Notes under the pieces: model-generated
What the model saw: the letters and a program-made list of their open reading frames with translations, nothing else
Databases searched by the model: none
What the model was told of the DNA's origin: nothing
Part shown: in pieces, positions 8,500 through 17,600 of the stretch
How the letters are laid out: every line of letters starts with the position of its first letter
Position numbering within the stretch: position 1 is the first letter of the stretch
Position numbers and translations under genes: made by a program
DNA from: Haloglomus litoreum
Lineage (GTDB): Archaea; Halobacteriota; Halobacteria; Halobacteriales; Haloarculaceae
DNA length: 64,000 bases
Reading direction: 5' to 3'
Assembly (NCBI RefSeq): GCF_029338515.1
Contig: NZ_CP119988.1
Span: 3,658,001 to 3,722,000, forward strand

Positions 8500-10938
8500 T
8501 CAGTCGTCGGCAGCGGTGGCGGTCGAGGCGGTTCGCCGGCGGTACCGCGAGAGCCGCCGGGCCGCCACCTCGAGCAGGAACAGCAGGAGCGCGGCGGCGA
8601 GCAACAGCCACCCCCACTCCCGGCGGACCTCGCGGGTCCGGCTGGCGGACTGCCTGACCGTCTCGGCGATGGCCGCGGCCTCGCCCGCACGGAACTCCTG
8701 CCCGCCGGTCGTCCGGACGAGGCCGGCCAGCGCGTCGGACTGGCCGTACCCCTCGTACTCGCGGGGGTAGTTGACCGCGACGGTGGTCCCCAGCACGTCC
8801 CGGAAGCCCGGTTCCTCGGGGACCAGCGTCGCCTCGTACGTCTCGGGTGCGACCTGGCGGAAGCGCGGCGGGCCCTCGGGGCGCTCGCGACCGACGTACC
8901 GGACCGTCACCTGCTCGCCGACGCGGGCATCGGGGGCCGACACGACACCCCGGGCGTCGCGCTCCGGGTCGCCGACGACCCAGTTGACCGACTTCGACAG
9001 CAGGAGCGAGTCCGGCCGCTCCAGCAGGCCGTCCAGCGAGCCGTCGACGCCGTAGGCCGTGACCGAGACGACGCGGCCGAGCCCGTAGCGCCACTGGGCC
9101 AGCGCGGGGTCACCCTCGCCGGTGGCGACGAGGAACTCCGCGCCGGCCTTGACCGATACCTCGTTGGCCAGCCCCGGGTCAGACTCGGGCTCGACCCCCG
9201 CCGTGATGAACTGGTTCCGGTCGACGACGGTCAGCTTCCCGGCGGCGAAGGTCCGCGACTCCCCGCCGAACAGGAGCCGGAGCCGGTCGGTCTCGTCGGC
9301 TCGCAGGTACTGTCCGCCGGTGGCCGCGGCCACGTCCGACAGCAGCTCCTCGTTCACCCGCCGGCCGACACCGACGGTCACGACCTCCACGCCCTGCTGG
9401 TTCAGCCGCCGCGCGACCGCCCGGGTGGTGACGTCCTGGGCCTGGCCGTCCGAGATGACGATGACGGTCCCGGGCCCGTCGAGCAGGTCGGCGGCGCCCT
9501 GCAGGCCCACGCCGAGGTCGGTCCCGCCGCCGCTGCGCAGCCGCCGGACCTTCGAGCGGAGCTGCTCCCGGTTCGACCCCAGCGGGACGATGTTGTTGAC
9601 GAGGTGGGCCTGCCAGTTGAAGCCGACGAGTCCCACCTCGTTGCCGTCACCGAGCTGCTCCAGCACGTCGAGGGCGACCCGCTTCTGGGTCTCCATCCCC
9701 CCCTCCGAGCTACCGGAGACGTCGACCAGCAGCACCATCCGCGTCGTCCGACCGCCGCCCTCCCCGACGCTGACGGGGAGCATCGACCCCAGCGAGGAGT
9801 TCGCGTACCCGCCGTTGTCGTACGCGCTCCGCCCCCCGACCGCCACGAGCCCCGTCCCGTCGATGACCGCCCGCTGGAGGGCGGTCACGTTGCCCGCCTC
9901 GTCGGCGGGGAGGTCCTGCAGGACGACGGCCTGGTACGGGTCGAGGTCGTCCGGGACCTCGGGGCGGCTGGTCACGTTGTAGAGACGGTCGAGCAGTCCC
10001 TCCAGCGGGTACTCGTTGCGAGCGACGTACAGGACGCGTGGCTTCGGGACGACGCGGACGCTCCGCCGGACGACATCGTTCCCGTCGTGGACGTCGTCGC
10101 TGTCGACCCTGGCCACCACCTCGTGCGTGCCGACCTCGTCGAAGGTGTACGTGAACTCCGCGGCCCCGGCGCCCGATATCTGCTCCGTGAACACCGGGGT
10201 CCCGTCGGCCGTGACCGTGACGGTCGCGTTCTCCGAGCCCAGATCCGTCCCGCCGACACGGACGAGGAAGCTGTTACCGACCCCGGCGCTGGTCTTGGCG
10301 GGCCCGGCCAGCGTGACGTACCGCTCCGTCCGCGTGGTCGAGAGCCGCACCGCGTGGACGGTGGCGCCGGCGCCCGCGGCGACCTCGGCGGCCTCGCCCA
10401 GCGACCGGCCGCCCGTCACCTGCCCGTCCGAGACGACCAGGAGTTCCGCCCCCGGCTCGGTGTTGGCGACGACGGCGTCGCCCAGCCGCGAGGTGGTTCC
10501 CGAGCCGACGACCGACCGGCTGACGGGGACGCCCTCGGCCTCGATGGCGGCCGCGAGCGCGTCGACGTTCGCGTCGGTCACGGCCATCGAGTCGGACTCG
10601 TCGGCCAGCAGACGGACACGGGGGTCACCGGGTGTCTCGCGGGCGGTGACCGTGTAGGGGCCGGCGGCAGCGGCCACCAGCAGCGTCGCGAGGAGGACCC
10701 GCGAGGCCAGCAGCCCCAGCCGGCGCCGCCGGCTCCAGTCACCGCCCGCCCCGCGGACGTGGACCGTCAGTGCCACCAGTGCGACGAGCACGACCGGGAG
10801 CGCCAGCGCGACGAGCGGCAGCTCGACGCCGAGGGTCACACCCCGGATAGTGAACTCGGTCGCCTCGGTCCCGGGGAGGCCAGCCTGGAGCGTCCCGGAA
10901 CCGGGTACGCCGGCCGGAAGGGGATCGAGCGCGCCCAT
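8500..10938 (-). CDS. Large membrane protein with glutamine-amidotransferase-like and vWA domains
   Basis: An 812-residue protein related to BatA/BatB-type membrane proteins. Two hydrophobic helices lie near residues 38-60 and 72-92; one more near the C terminus (WGWLLLAAALLLFLLEVA). The region after the second helix contains LLADESDSMAV, a partial vWA site. Residues about 290-400 look like a class I glutamine amidotransferase-like fold (RVLYVARNEYPLEGLLDRL). A full vWA domain follows, with MIDAS DVSGS at about 410 and a later ISDGQAQDV. The upstream stop TGA overlaps this ATG as TGATG, so translation is coupled. An alternative GTG lies one codon upstream. Confidence 0.88.
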   Translation of the reverse strand: MGALDPLPAGVPGSGTLQAGLPGTEATEFTIRGVTLGVELPLVALALPVVLVALVALTVHVRGAGGDWSRRRRLGLLASRVLLATLLVAAAAGPYTVTARETPGDPRVRLLADESDSMAVTDANVDALAAAIEAEGVPVSRSVVGSGTTSRLGDAVVANTEPGAELLVVSDGQVTGGRSLGEAAEVAAGAGATVHAVRLSTTRTERYVTLAGPAKTSAGVGNSFLVRVGGTDLGSENATVTVTADGTPVFTEQISGAGAAEFTYTFDEVGTHEVVARVDSDDVHDGNDVVRRSVRVVPKPRVLYVARNEYPLEGLLDRLYNVTSRPEVPDDLDPYQAVVLQDLPADEAGNVTALQRAVIDGTGLVAVGGRSAYDNGGYANSSLGSMLPVSVGEGGGRTTRMVLLVDVSGSSEGGMETQKRVALDVLEQLGDGNEVGLVGFNWQAHLVNNIVPLGSNREQLRSKVRRLRSGGGTDLGVGLQGAADLLDGPGTVIVISDGQAQDVTTRAVARRLNQQGVEVVTVGVGRRVNEELLSDVAAATGGQYLRADETDRLRLLFGGESRTFAAGKLTVVDRNQFITAGVEPESDPGLANEVSVKAGAEFLVATGEGDPALAQWRYGLGRVVSVTAYGVDGSLDGLLERPDSLLLSKSVNWVVGDPERDARGVVSAPDARVGEQVTVRYVGRERPEGPPRFRQVAPETYEATLVPEEPGFRDVLGTTVAVNYPREYEGYGQSDALAGLVRTTGGQEFRAGEAAAIAETVRQSASRTREVRREWGWLLLAAALLLFLLEVAARRLSRYRRRTASTATAADD

Positions 10939-12743
10939 CACAGGTCACCCCGGTGCCGGAGCAGCGCCACCTCGGCAAGCAACGCCCCGAGTGCTCCCAG
11001 CGCGACCGCCGGCGAGAGGTCCAGCGGCCGCTGGACGACCTCCTCCCGCGAGCGTGCGACGCCGCCGGGGCCGGTCCGGAGCGCCGGAGCCGAGACGTTC
11101 GACTCCTCCGTGTCGAGCAGCGCGGCCGCCACCCGCCGGTCGCCGAGCCGGTAGTGGCCCGCGGCGTCCAGGGTGACCGAGCCGTCGGCCGCGGTCCGGC
11201 TCCCGTCCGGGGCCGTCACTGTCGTCCCGTTGGGGACCGAGAGGCGCGTCCCCGTCTCGTAGTTGGTCCGCGGGAGCGGCTCGCGCCCGGCCGCCTCGTA
11301 GACGAGCCGTTTCCACAGCACCGGGTACTGGTAGTTGAACTGGAACTGGCTGGCGCCCTGGAGGTAGCCGTAGTAGAGGGTCCGACCGTCACCGAGTCGC
11401 CCACGGGCGATGAGCGGCGAGTCGTTCGCCCGCACGAGGCTCCGGGAGCCGTTGCGCAACTCGGCGGTCAGGTACGACCTCGGGGGCGGGAAGCTGATGC
11501 CCCGGACGAGCGGGTCGTCGCTCGCCCGGACCGAGGGACTCGACCCGCGCCCGGTCGGCTCGACCGGCAGGAGCCCGCCGTACCCGACCTGCGCGAGGTC
11601 GTCCTGCGCGACGACGATGGTGCCGCCGCCCTCGCGCGTCACCGATTCGGCGGCCTCGCGCGTGCTCCGGAGCAGCCGCTGGCGGTCGACGCCCGCGAAG
11701 ACGACCACGTCGTACTCACCCTCCACGGCCGCCGGCGGCTCGGCGACCGTCAGCGAGACCTCGTCGAGCACCTCCAGCGCCGTCGTCACGTACCGGTCGC
11801 GGTCGTTGCTCACGAGCAGGACCCGAACCCGCGCGTCCTCGGGGCCGGCCACGGCGACCCGGTCGTCGAGCGCGAACCCGTCGCCGGGCGAGAGGCGCGC
11901 GGTCGCGTCGCCGGTCGGGACCGGCAGCGTCGCGGTCCCCACGTCGCCGGGCTGGAGCTCGAGCGTCTCGCGGGCGCCGCCCAGGCTGACCGTCCGCTCG
12001 ACCGGGCGGTCGGCGTAGCTCTTCACCGAGAGCGTGACGCTCGTGCGGCCGTACTCGGCGTCGACGAAGCCGACGTTGGTGGCGTCGCCGCCGACCGGCC
12101 GCAGGTCGACGGTGTACCCACGGCCGCGGGCGGTCGCGACCGCGTCGCGCCACGCGGCGTCGCCGGCGAAGTCGCTGACGACGACGATGCGTGCGTCCTC
12201 GTCGGCCACGGCGACCGCCTGCGAGACGGCCGCCCCGAGGTCGCCCGTGGCGTCCGTCCGCGAGAGGCCGTCGAGCACCTCGCGGGCGTCCGCCGCGCCG
12301 CCGCCCTGGAGCCGGACCCGTGGGGTCGCGCCGGCCGTCACGACGGACGTGGTCTCCGAGACCGACTCCCGGGCAACGCTCCGGGCCCGGACGAACCGGC
12401 TCCCCCCGCCCGCGTCCTCGACCGCCATGCTCGCGGAGGTGTCCAGCACGACCACCGTCTCCGTGACCGTCGCGGTCCCCGTGCTCGTGATGTACGGCGA
12501 GGCCAGCGCGAGCGCCACCAGCACCACGACCAGCAGCTGGAGGAGCAACAGGAGGTTCCGGCGGAGCGTCTCGAGCGCGGCGCTGTCGGTTCCACCCTCC
12601 TCCCCGGCCGCGAGGAACTCCAGCGTCGGCAGGCGCAGCCGCTGGGGGTCCGGCCGGACCAGGTACAGCAGCAGGATCGGCACGACCGCGAGGAGGGCGA
12701 GCAACCCGAGCGGGGTTAGGAACACGTCGGCGAGGCCGGCCAT
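10938..12743 (-). CDS. BatA-like membrane protein with vWA domain
   Basis: A 601-residue protein, first gene of the MoxR operon. N terminus MAGLADVFLTPLGLLALLAV is the membrane segment typical of the BatA/aerotolerance family, followed by YLVRPDPQRLRLPTLEFL, a second helix near 62-85 and the vWA MIDAS VVLDTSASMAVEDAGG at about 97-112. The C terminus has a hydrophobic helix (ALGALGALLAEVALL). It closely parallels the next gene, so the operon encodes two membrane vWA proteins plus MoxR and DUF58. ATG 12743 fits the first hydrophobic segment; the longer frame upstream is arginine-rich and unlikely. Confidence 0.88.
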   Translation of the reverse strand: MAGLADVFLTPLGLLALLAVVPILLLYLVRPDPQRLRLPTLEFLAAGEEGGTDSAALETLRRNLLLLLQLLVVVLVALALASPYITSTGTATVTETVVVLDTSASMAVEDAGGGSRFVRARSVARESVSETTSVVTAGATPRVRLQGGGAADAREVLDGLSRTDATGDLGAAVSQAVAVADEDARIVVVSDFAGDAAWRDAVATARGRGYTVDLRPVGGDATNVGFVDAEYGRTSVTLSVKSYADRPVERTVSLGGARETLELQPGDVGTATLPVPTGDATARLSPGDGFALDDRVAVAGPEDARVRVLLVSNDRDRYVTTALEVLDEVSLTVAEPPAAVEGEYDVVVFAGVDRQRLLRSTREAAESVTREGGGTIVVAQDDLAQVGYGGLLPVEPTGRGSSPSVRASDDPLVRGISFPPPRSYLTAELRNGSRSLVRANDSPLIARGRLGDGRTLYYGYLQGASQFQFNYQYPVLWKRLVYEAAGREPLPRTNYETGTRLSVPNGTTVTAPDGSRTAADGSVTLDAAGHYRLGDRRVAAALLDTEESNVSAPALRTGPGGVARSREEVVQRPLDLSPAVALGALGALLAEVALLRHRGDL

Positions 12744-12816
12744 CGGACGGAGACTCGGCGCCGACCGCCAAACGCCTTGTGACGCGCCGCGCCGGTCGGC
12801 GGTCGGACCGGCCGAC

Positions 12817-13558
12817 TCAGAGGGCGACCGTCTCGCCGTCGTCGGGCACCTCGACCTGTCCCTCGACACCGGCCTCGGCGAGCGCCGTGTGCAGGTCCTC
12901 GCGCGTCGCGAGGCAGTGGTTGATGCTGTCCATGTGGTCCGCGACGATGGTCGCGTCCGTCCACTCGCACAGCGCCACCACGTCCTCGGGCGTCATCGTG
13001 ATGGGTCGGCCCTCGGTGAACTGCGCGGCGCCGGCGTTCGCCACGACAACGTCCGGCTCGTGCTCGTCCAGCGTCTCCTGGACGGCCTCGTACGGTACGG
13101 TGTCGCCGGCGTGGTAGACGGTCGGCTCGCCCGGGGCGTCGAGCACGAACCCCGACACCGGTCCCATCTGCTCGGCCAGGTCGCCGTAGCCGTGCCGCGC
13201 CGGCGTCCGCGTCACGGACAGGTCATCCAGCGCCGCCGTATCGTCGACCGGGCGCGGGTCGAAGCCGTCGTCGGCCAGCTCGTCGGCGTCGTCGGGCTGG
13301 CAGAGCGTCGGCTGCCCGTCGGCCAATTCCTCGCGCGCCGCGTCGTCGAGGTGGTCACGGTGGAGATGCGTCACCAGCAGTGCGTCGTGGTCCAGCGGGG
13401 CGTCCGGCAACTCGACGAGCGGGTTTCCGCCGGTCGTTCGGCGAGTTCGGGATGGGCGGCATCTCCCCCGGCTCGGACAGCATCGGGTCGACGAGAAGTG
13501 TGGTGTCGCCGAGTTCGAGTCGGAGGGTCGCGTGGCGCAGGAGCTGGAGCGTGGCCAT
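12817..13558 (-). pseudogene. Metallo-beta-lactamase-fold hydrolase, frameshifted
   Basis: Two overlapping frames make one protein. Frame one starts at ATG 13558 (MATLQLLRHATLRLELGDTT) and reads to IPNSPNDRRK. The other frame continues with NPLVELPDAPLDHDALL, the metal site THLHRDHLD, later ARHG, AGDTVPY, VVANAGAAQF and ADHMDSINH. Homologous proteins read through a PNDRRNPLVELP-like junction. One extra base in the AAA run (plus-strand TTT at 13424-13426) breaks the frame. The remainder of the gene is clean, with all metal-binding histidines. It is either a very recent pseudogene or a base-call error. ATG 13410 could start a shortened protein, but that lacks the first strands. Confidence 0.8.
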
Positions 13559-13599
13559 ATCGGGCGGTCGAGTGCGTCGAGGATAGCGGTTGTGCCGAG

Positions 13600-13740
13600 G
13601 CAAGGCTACTCCGGAGGGCGAACCCAACGAGGAATTATCTATCAAACCACTATACAAATCATATATTCCGAATATAATATCTTAATTCGAAAGATTGGAA
13701 TAGTTTTTGAAATATTATCTCATTGATGGTCCGGTGAGGC
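13600..13740. promoter_or_regulatory. AT-rich intergenic island between MBL gene and small membrane protein gene
   Basis: The 334-base gap 13559-13892 contains the most AT-rich stretch of the window (about 13628-13722), including ATATTCCGAATATAATATC and several TATA-like matches on both strands. It lies in front of the plus-strand gene at 13893 and before the minus-strand frameshifted gene. It probably carries promoters, but exact boxes cannot be assigned because the ATG at 13893 is about 170 bases away. No open frame of interest is in the gap. Confidence 0.4.
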
Positions 13741-13892
13741 CGTGCTGAATACAACGCACATATCGGTCGAGATGGGGTGCCAGTGTCCGACCGAATTGTT
13801 CGATACGGCGGGGATATCAACCGCGCTGTAGAACGGCCGCCACACCCCGGTTCCGCCCAGCGCTTATCAGGTAGCATACACTACCGCCGCCC

Positions 13893-14237
13893 ATGGGGAG
13901 GTGGCTCAACCACTTCATCGGCACGCTGTTCAGCCGCCAGTTCATCTACGCCTACGCCATCGGCAGTGGTGTCACCACAGCCGGCTACGCCCTCTACCTG
14001 CTCAGGTACGGGCTGTGGGGGCGCCAGCAGGTCATCATGGCAGACCTCATGGGGCTGGGTGCCGTCATCGATTTATACGTTCGCGTCCTCCTGCCGATTT
14101 GGATCCCGCCCATCACGGGCCTCGAGGTGCTGGTCGTAGCTACCAACTGCTTCATCGCACTCTGGGTGCTCGCTTGGTGGTCGGCGAAGTACGCTGACGC
14201 AACCGGTGGGCGGAGAAGAAGCAGCCGCGGGTTCTGA
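13893..14237 (+). CDS. Small membrane protein of unknown function
   Basis: A 114-residue protein, MGRWLNHFIGTLFSRQFIY at its start, with about three hydrophobic segments: 19-38 (around GSGVTTAGYALYLLRYGL), 50-72 (LMGLGAVIDLYVRVLLPIWI) and 76-95 (LEVLVVATNCFIALWVLAWW). The C terminus is arginine/serine-rich. It is AT-richer than its neighbours, and the gaps on both sides are repeat-bearing or AT-rich, which may mean acquired DNA. No family recognised. Confidence 0.6.
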   Translation: MGRWLNHFIGTLFSRQFIYAYAIGSGVTTAGYALYLLRYGLWGRQQVIMADLMGLGAVIDLYVRVLLPIWIPPITGLEVLVVATNCFIALWVLAWWSAKYADATGGRRRSSRGF

Positions 14238-14508
14238 CTACCGAGACGCCAGCGACTCCAGCTGGCGGGCGGTGGCGCCAGCGCTCGACTCAATATACGC
14301 ACTCGCGACTGAGAGGCTCGGCCAACTCGAGGCAGTTACCAAAATCAGAACGAGTGGCGCGCCACGATTCCGTACTGAACTTGGTCTCTGTATGCAGCAC
14401 GCCGTTTCTGTCAACCACTGATAATTTCGACGAGTCAGAATTCAACAAACGCTCGGTGCGGCTAGCAACAGGACTCTGCATACGCGCGAGCGAAGCGAGC
14501 GCGTTCCA

Positions 14509-14556
14509 CCGCTGGCGACCGCTGGGAGCCAGCGGCATTTTTTCTGAACGTTTTTT
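14509..14556 (+). terminator. Hairpin plus oligo-T terminator
   Basis: A stem CCGCTGG (14509-14515) pairs with CCAGCGG (14529-14535) and is followed by two runs of six T (14538-14543 and 14551-14556). Oligo-T runs are the normal archaeal termination signal. It lies about 270 bases after the small membrane protein gene, the only plus-strand gene upstream of it here. Confidence 0.5.
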
Positions 14557-14575
14557 GCGGCGAGTGGTACCCGCA

Positions 14576-14600
14576 GACCGGCGGCTCCGCCGCCGGTCAA
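14576..14600. repeat. Perfect 9-bp inverted repeat in 408-base gene-free gap
   Basis: ACCGGCGGC and GCCGCCGGT flank a TCC loop, inside a wider repeat of GGTACCCG/CGGTACC. The whole gap 14238-14645 also contains short repeats such as GCGAGCGAAGCGAGCGC near 14487. Frames on either strand in the gap translate to low-complexity Arg/Ser sequence and are not called as genes. Confidence 0.45.
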
Positions 14601-14616
14601 GCGGTACCCGAGCCGT

Positions 14617-14640
14617 CAAAAAAGCTCGCGGTGAAAAAGC
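14617..14640 (-). terminator. Oligo-T terminator of glutamate synthase gene
   Basis: On the minus strand the gltB stop codon is followed within 30 bases by a run of five T and then a run of six T (complement of GTGAAAAAGC and CAAAAAAGC). This is a typical archaeal oligo-T terminator placed directly after the gene. Confidence 0.55.
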
Positions 14641-14645
14641 TCGTG

Positions 14646-17600
14646 TCAGTCGTCGGTCGAGGCCGCGAAGCCCTCGCCGGCGGCCTCGGCGTCGGGGCCG
14701 ACCGAGTCGGGCAGGTCCTCGCGGACGTCCTCTGCGCCCTCGCTGAGCGCGCGACTGTATGCCTCGGGCATCACCTTCACGAACTTCTCGAGCTCCTCCT
14801 CCCAGTGCTCGAGGACGTACTCGGCGCGGTCCGAGTCGGTGTGTGCGACGTGGTTCTCGACGAGGCGGCGCATCATGCGCCGGTCCTGCTCGCCGAGTTC
14901 ACGGGTGGTCTCGACCATGCCGTAGTTGACGCGGTCCTCGAAGTCGCCCTCGCGGTCGAGGACGTAGGCCACACCGCCGGACATCCCGGCGGCGAAGTTC
15001 TTGCCCGTGTCGCCGAGACAGACGACGACGCCGCCGGTCATGTACTCGCAGCCGTGGTCGCCGACCGATTCGACGACGGCCTTCACGCCGGAGTTGCGGA
15101 CGGCGAAGCGCTCGCCGGCCTTCCCGTTGATGTAGGCCTGCCCCTGCGTCGCGCCGTACAGCGCGACGTTGCCGATGACGATGTTCTTCTCGGGCTCGTA
15201 CGGCGCCGAGTTGGGCGTCTGGACGACCAGCTTCCCGCCCGAGAGCCCCTTGCCGACGTAGTCGTTGCCGCTGCCGGTCAGCGACATCGTGACGCCGTGC
15301 TTGCAGAAGGCGCCGAACGACTGGCCGGCGACGCCGTCGAAGTCGATGCGGAACGTGTCCTCGGGGAGCCCGTCGATGCCGTGCTCCTTCGAGATGTGGT
15401 TCGAGAGCGTCGCACCGACGGCGCGGTGCTGGTTGTCGATCTCCATGTCCAGATGGGCGGGCTCGCCCGTCTCGAGGGCGTCACCCAGTTCGTCCATGAT
15501 CTCCCAGTCGAGCTGCTCGTCGACCTCGTGGGTCTGGGGCTCGGTCTTGCGGCGCTGGTCGCCCGGCGGCTGCGCGATGACCGAGGAGAGGTCGAGCTTC
15601 CTCGCCTTCTCCTGTTTCACGTCCGTCCGCTGGGCCAGGTACTCCGGCCGGCCGATCATCTCGTCCAGCGACTCGAAGCCCAGCTCGGCCATGATCTCGC
15701 GCAGTTCCTGGGCCATGAACGTCATGTAGTTGATGACGTGGTCGGGCTCGCCGGGGAACCGGTTGCGGAGCTCGTCGCGCTGCGTGGCGACGCCGACGGG
15801 GCAGGTGTTCTCGTGGCACTGTCGGGCCATCACGCAGCCCGAGGTGACCAGCGACGCGGTGCCGAAGACGTACTCCTCGGCGCCCAGCAGCGCGGCGATG
15901 GCCACGTCGCGGCCGGTCTTCAGGCCGCCGTCGGCCGTCACGCGGATGCGGTTGCGCAGGTCCGTCGCGCGGAGCATCTGGTTGGCCTCGGCGAGGCCGA
16001 GCTCCCACGGCAGGCCCGCGTTCTTGATGCTCGTCTTCGGCGAGGCGCCCGTCCCGCCGGAGTGGCCCGAGATGTGGACCACGTCGGCGTTGGCCTTCGC
16101 CACACCCGCGGCGATGGTGCCGATGCCGGCCTCGCTCACGAGCTTGACGTTGATGTCGGCGTCCGGGTTCGCCGCCTTCAGGTCGTGGATGAGCTGCTTG
16201 AGGTCCTCGATGGAGTAGATGTCGTGCAGCGGCGGCGGCGAGATGAGGCCCACGCCCGGCGTCGCGTACCGGACGTGTGCGATCATCTCGTTGACCTTCT
16301 TGCCGGGCAGGTGGCCGCCCTCGCCGGGCTTGGAGCCCTGGGCCATCTTGATCTGGATCTCCTCGGCGTTCGTCAGGTAGTCCGAGGTGACCCCGAAGCG
16401 CCCCGAGGCGACCTGCTTGATGTTGCACTCCTTCTCCGTGTCGAAGCGCTCGGGCGGCTCGCCACCCTCGCCGGTGTTGGATTTGGCGCCGAGCCGGTTC
16501 ATCGCGATGGAGTTGTTCTCGTGGGCCTCCGGTGAGAGGCTCCCGAGGCTCATCGCGGCCGTCGAGAAGTGCTTCACGATCTCCTCGACCGGCTGGACGT
16601 CGTCGATGTCGACCGGGTCGCGGTCCGAGTCGAACTCCAGCAGGCCACGCAGGGTCTGGAGCTGCTCGGTCTGCTCGTTCATCAGGTCCGCGAAGTCGCC
16701 GTAGCGCTCGTAGTCACCGGTGCGGACCGCCTGCTGGAGCGCCCCGACGGACTGGGGGTTCCACTCGTGGAAGATGCCGTCCGAGCGGTGCTCGTACTCG
16801 CCCTGGCGCTCGAGGTCGGCCTCCTCGCCCCACGCGACCTCGTGGCGCTTCTGGAGGTCGGCCTCCACGTCCTCGATGCCGATACCCTCGGTGCGAGCGG
16901 TGGTGCCCTCGAAGTACTCGGCGACGAAGTCCGAGTCCAGGCCGACGGCCTCGAAGATCTGGGCACCCTGGTAGGACTCGACCGTCGAGATGCCCATCTT
17001 CGCCATCGTCTTCAGCAGCCCGTCCTCGACGGCGTGGACGTACGCGTCGACAGCCGCCTCCTCGTCGGCGCCGTCCGGGCCGGCGACGAGGTCGGAGATG
17101 GACTGGAAGGCCAGGTACGGGTTCACGGCGCCCGCCCCGTAGCCGATGAGCGTCGCGAAGTGGTGGACGGCACGCGGGTCACCCGATTCGAGAACCAGGC
17201 CCGCGCGGTTGCGCAGGCCGTTGCGGACGAGGTGGTGGTGGACGCCGCCGACCGCGAGCAGCGAGGGAACCGGGACGCGGTCCTCGCCGGCCGCGCGGTC
17301 CGACAGCACGACGATGTCGTGTTCGTCGGCGGCCTCGCTCGCCTCGGCGCGGAGGGCCTCGACCGCGGCCTCGAGGCTCGCGAACTCGTCGGGGTCGTAG
17401 GTGATGTCGACGACCGTCGAGGAGAGGTCCCCCTCGTCGCCGTCGAGGTCCTTGATGCTCGCCGTCTCCGCGTCGGTCAGCACCGGCGAGTCACAGACCA
17501 GTTGCCGGGCGTGCGCGGGCGTCTCGTCCAGCAGGTTGCGCTGGTTGCCCAGCCGCGTCTCCATCGACGTGACGACCTCCTCGCGGATGTAGTCCAGCGG

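Noticed and set aside
14290-14619. A 109-residue minus-strand frame in the gap before gltB
   Set aside because: Covers a hairpin, oligo-T runs and short repeats; no conserved pattern.
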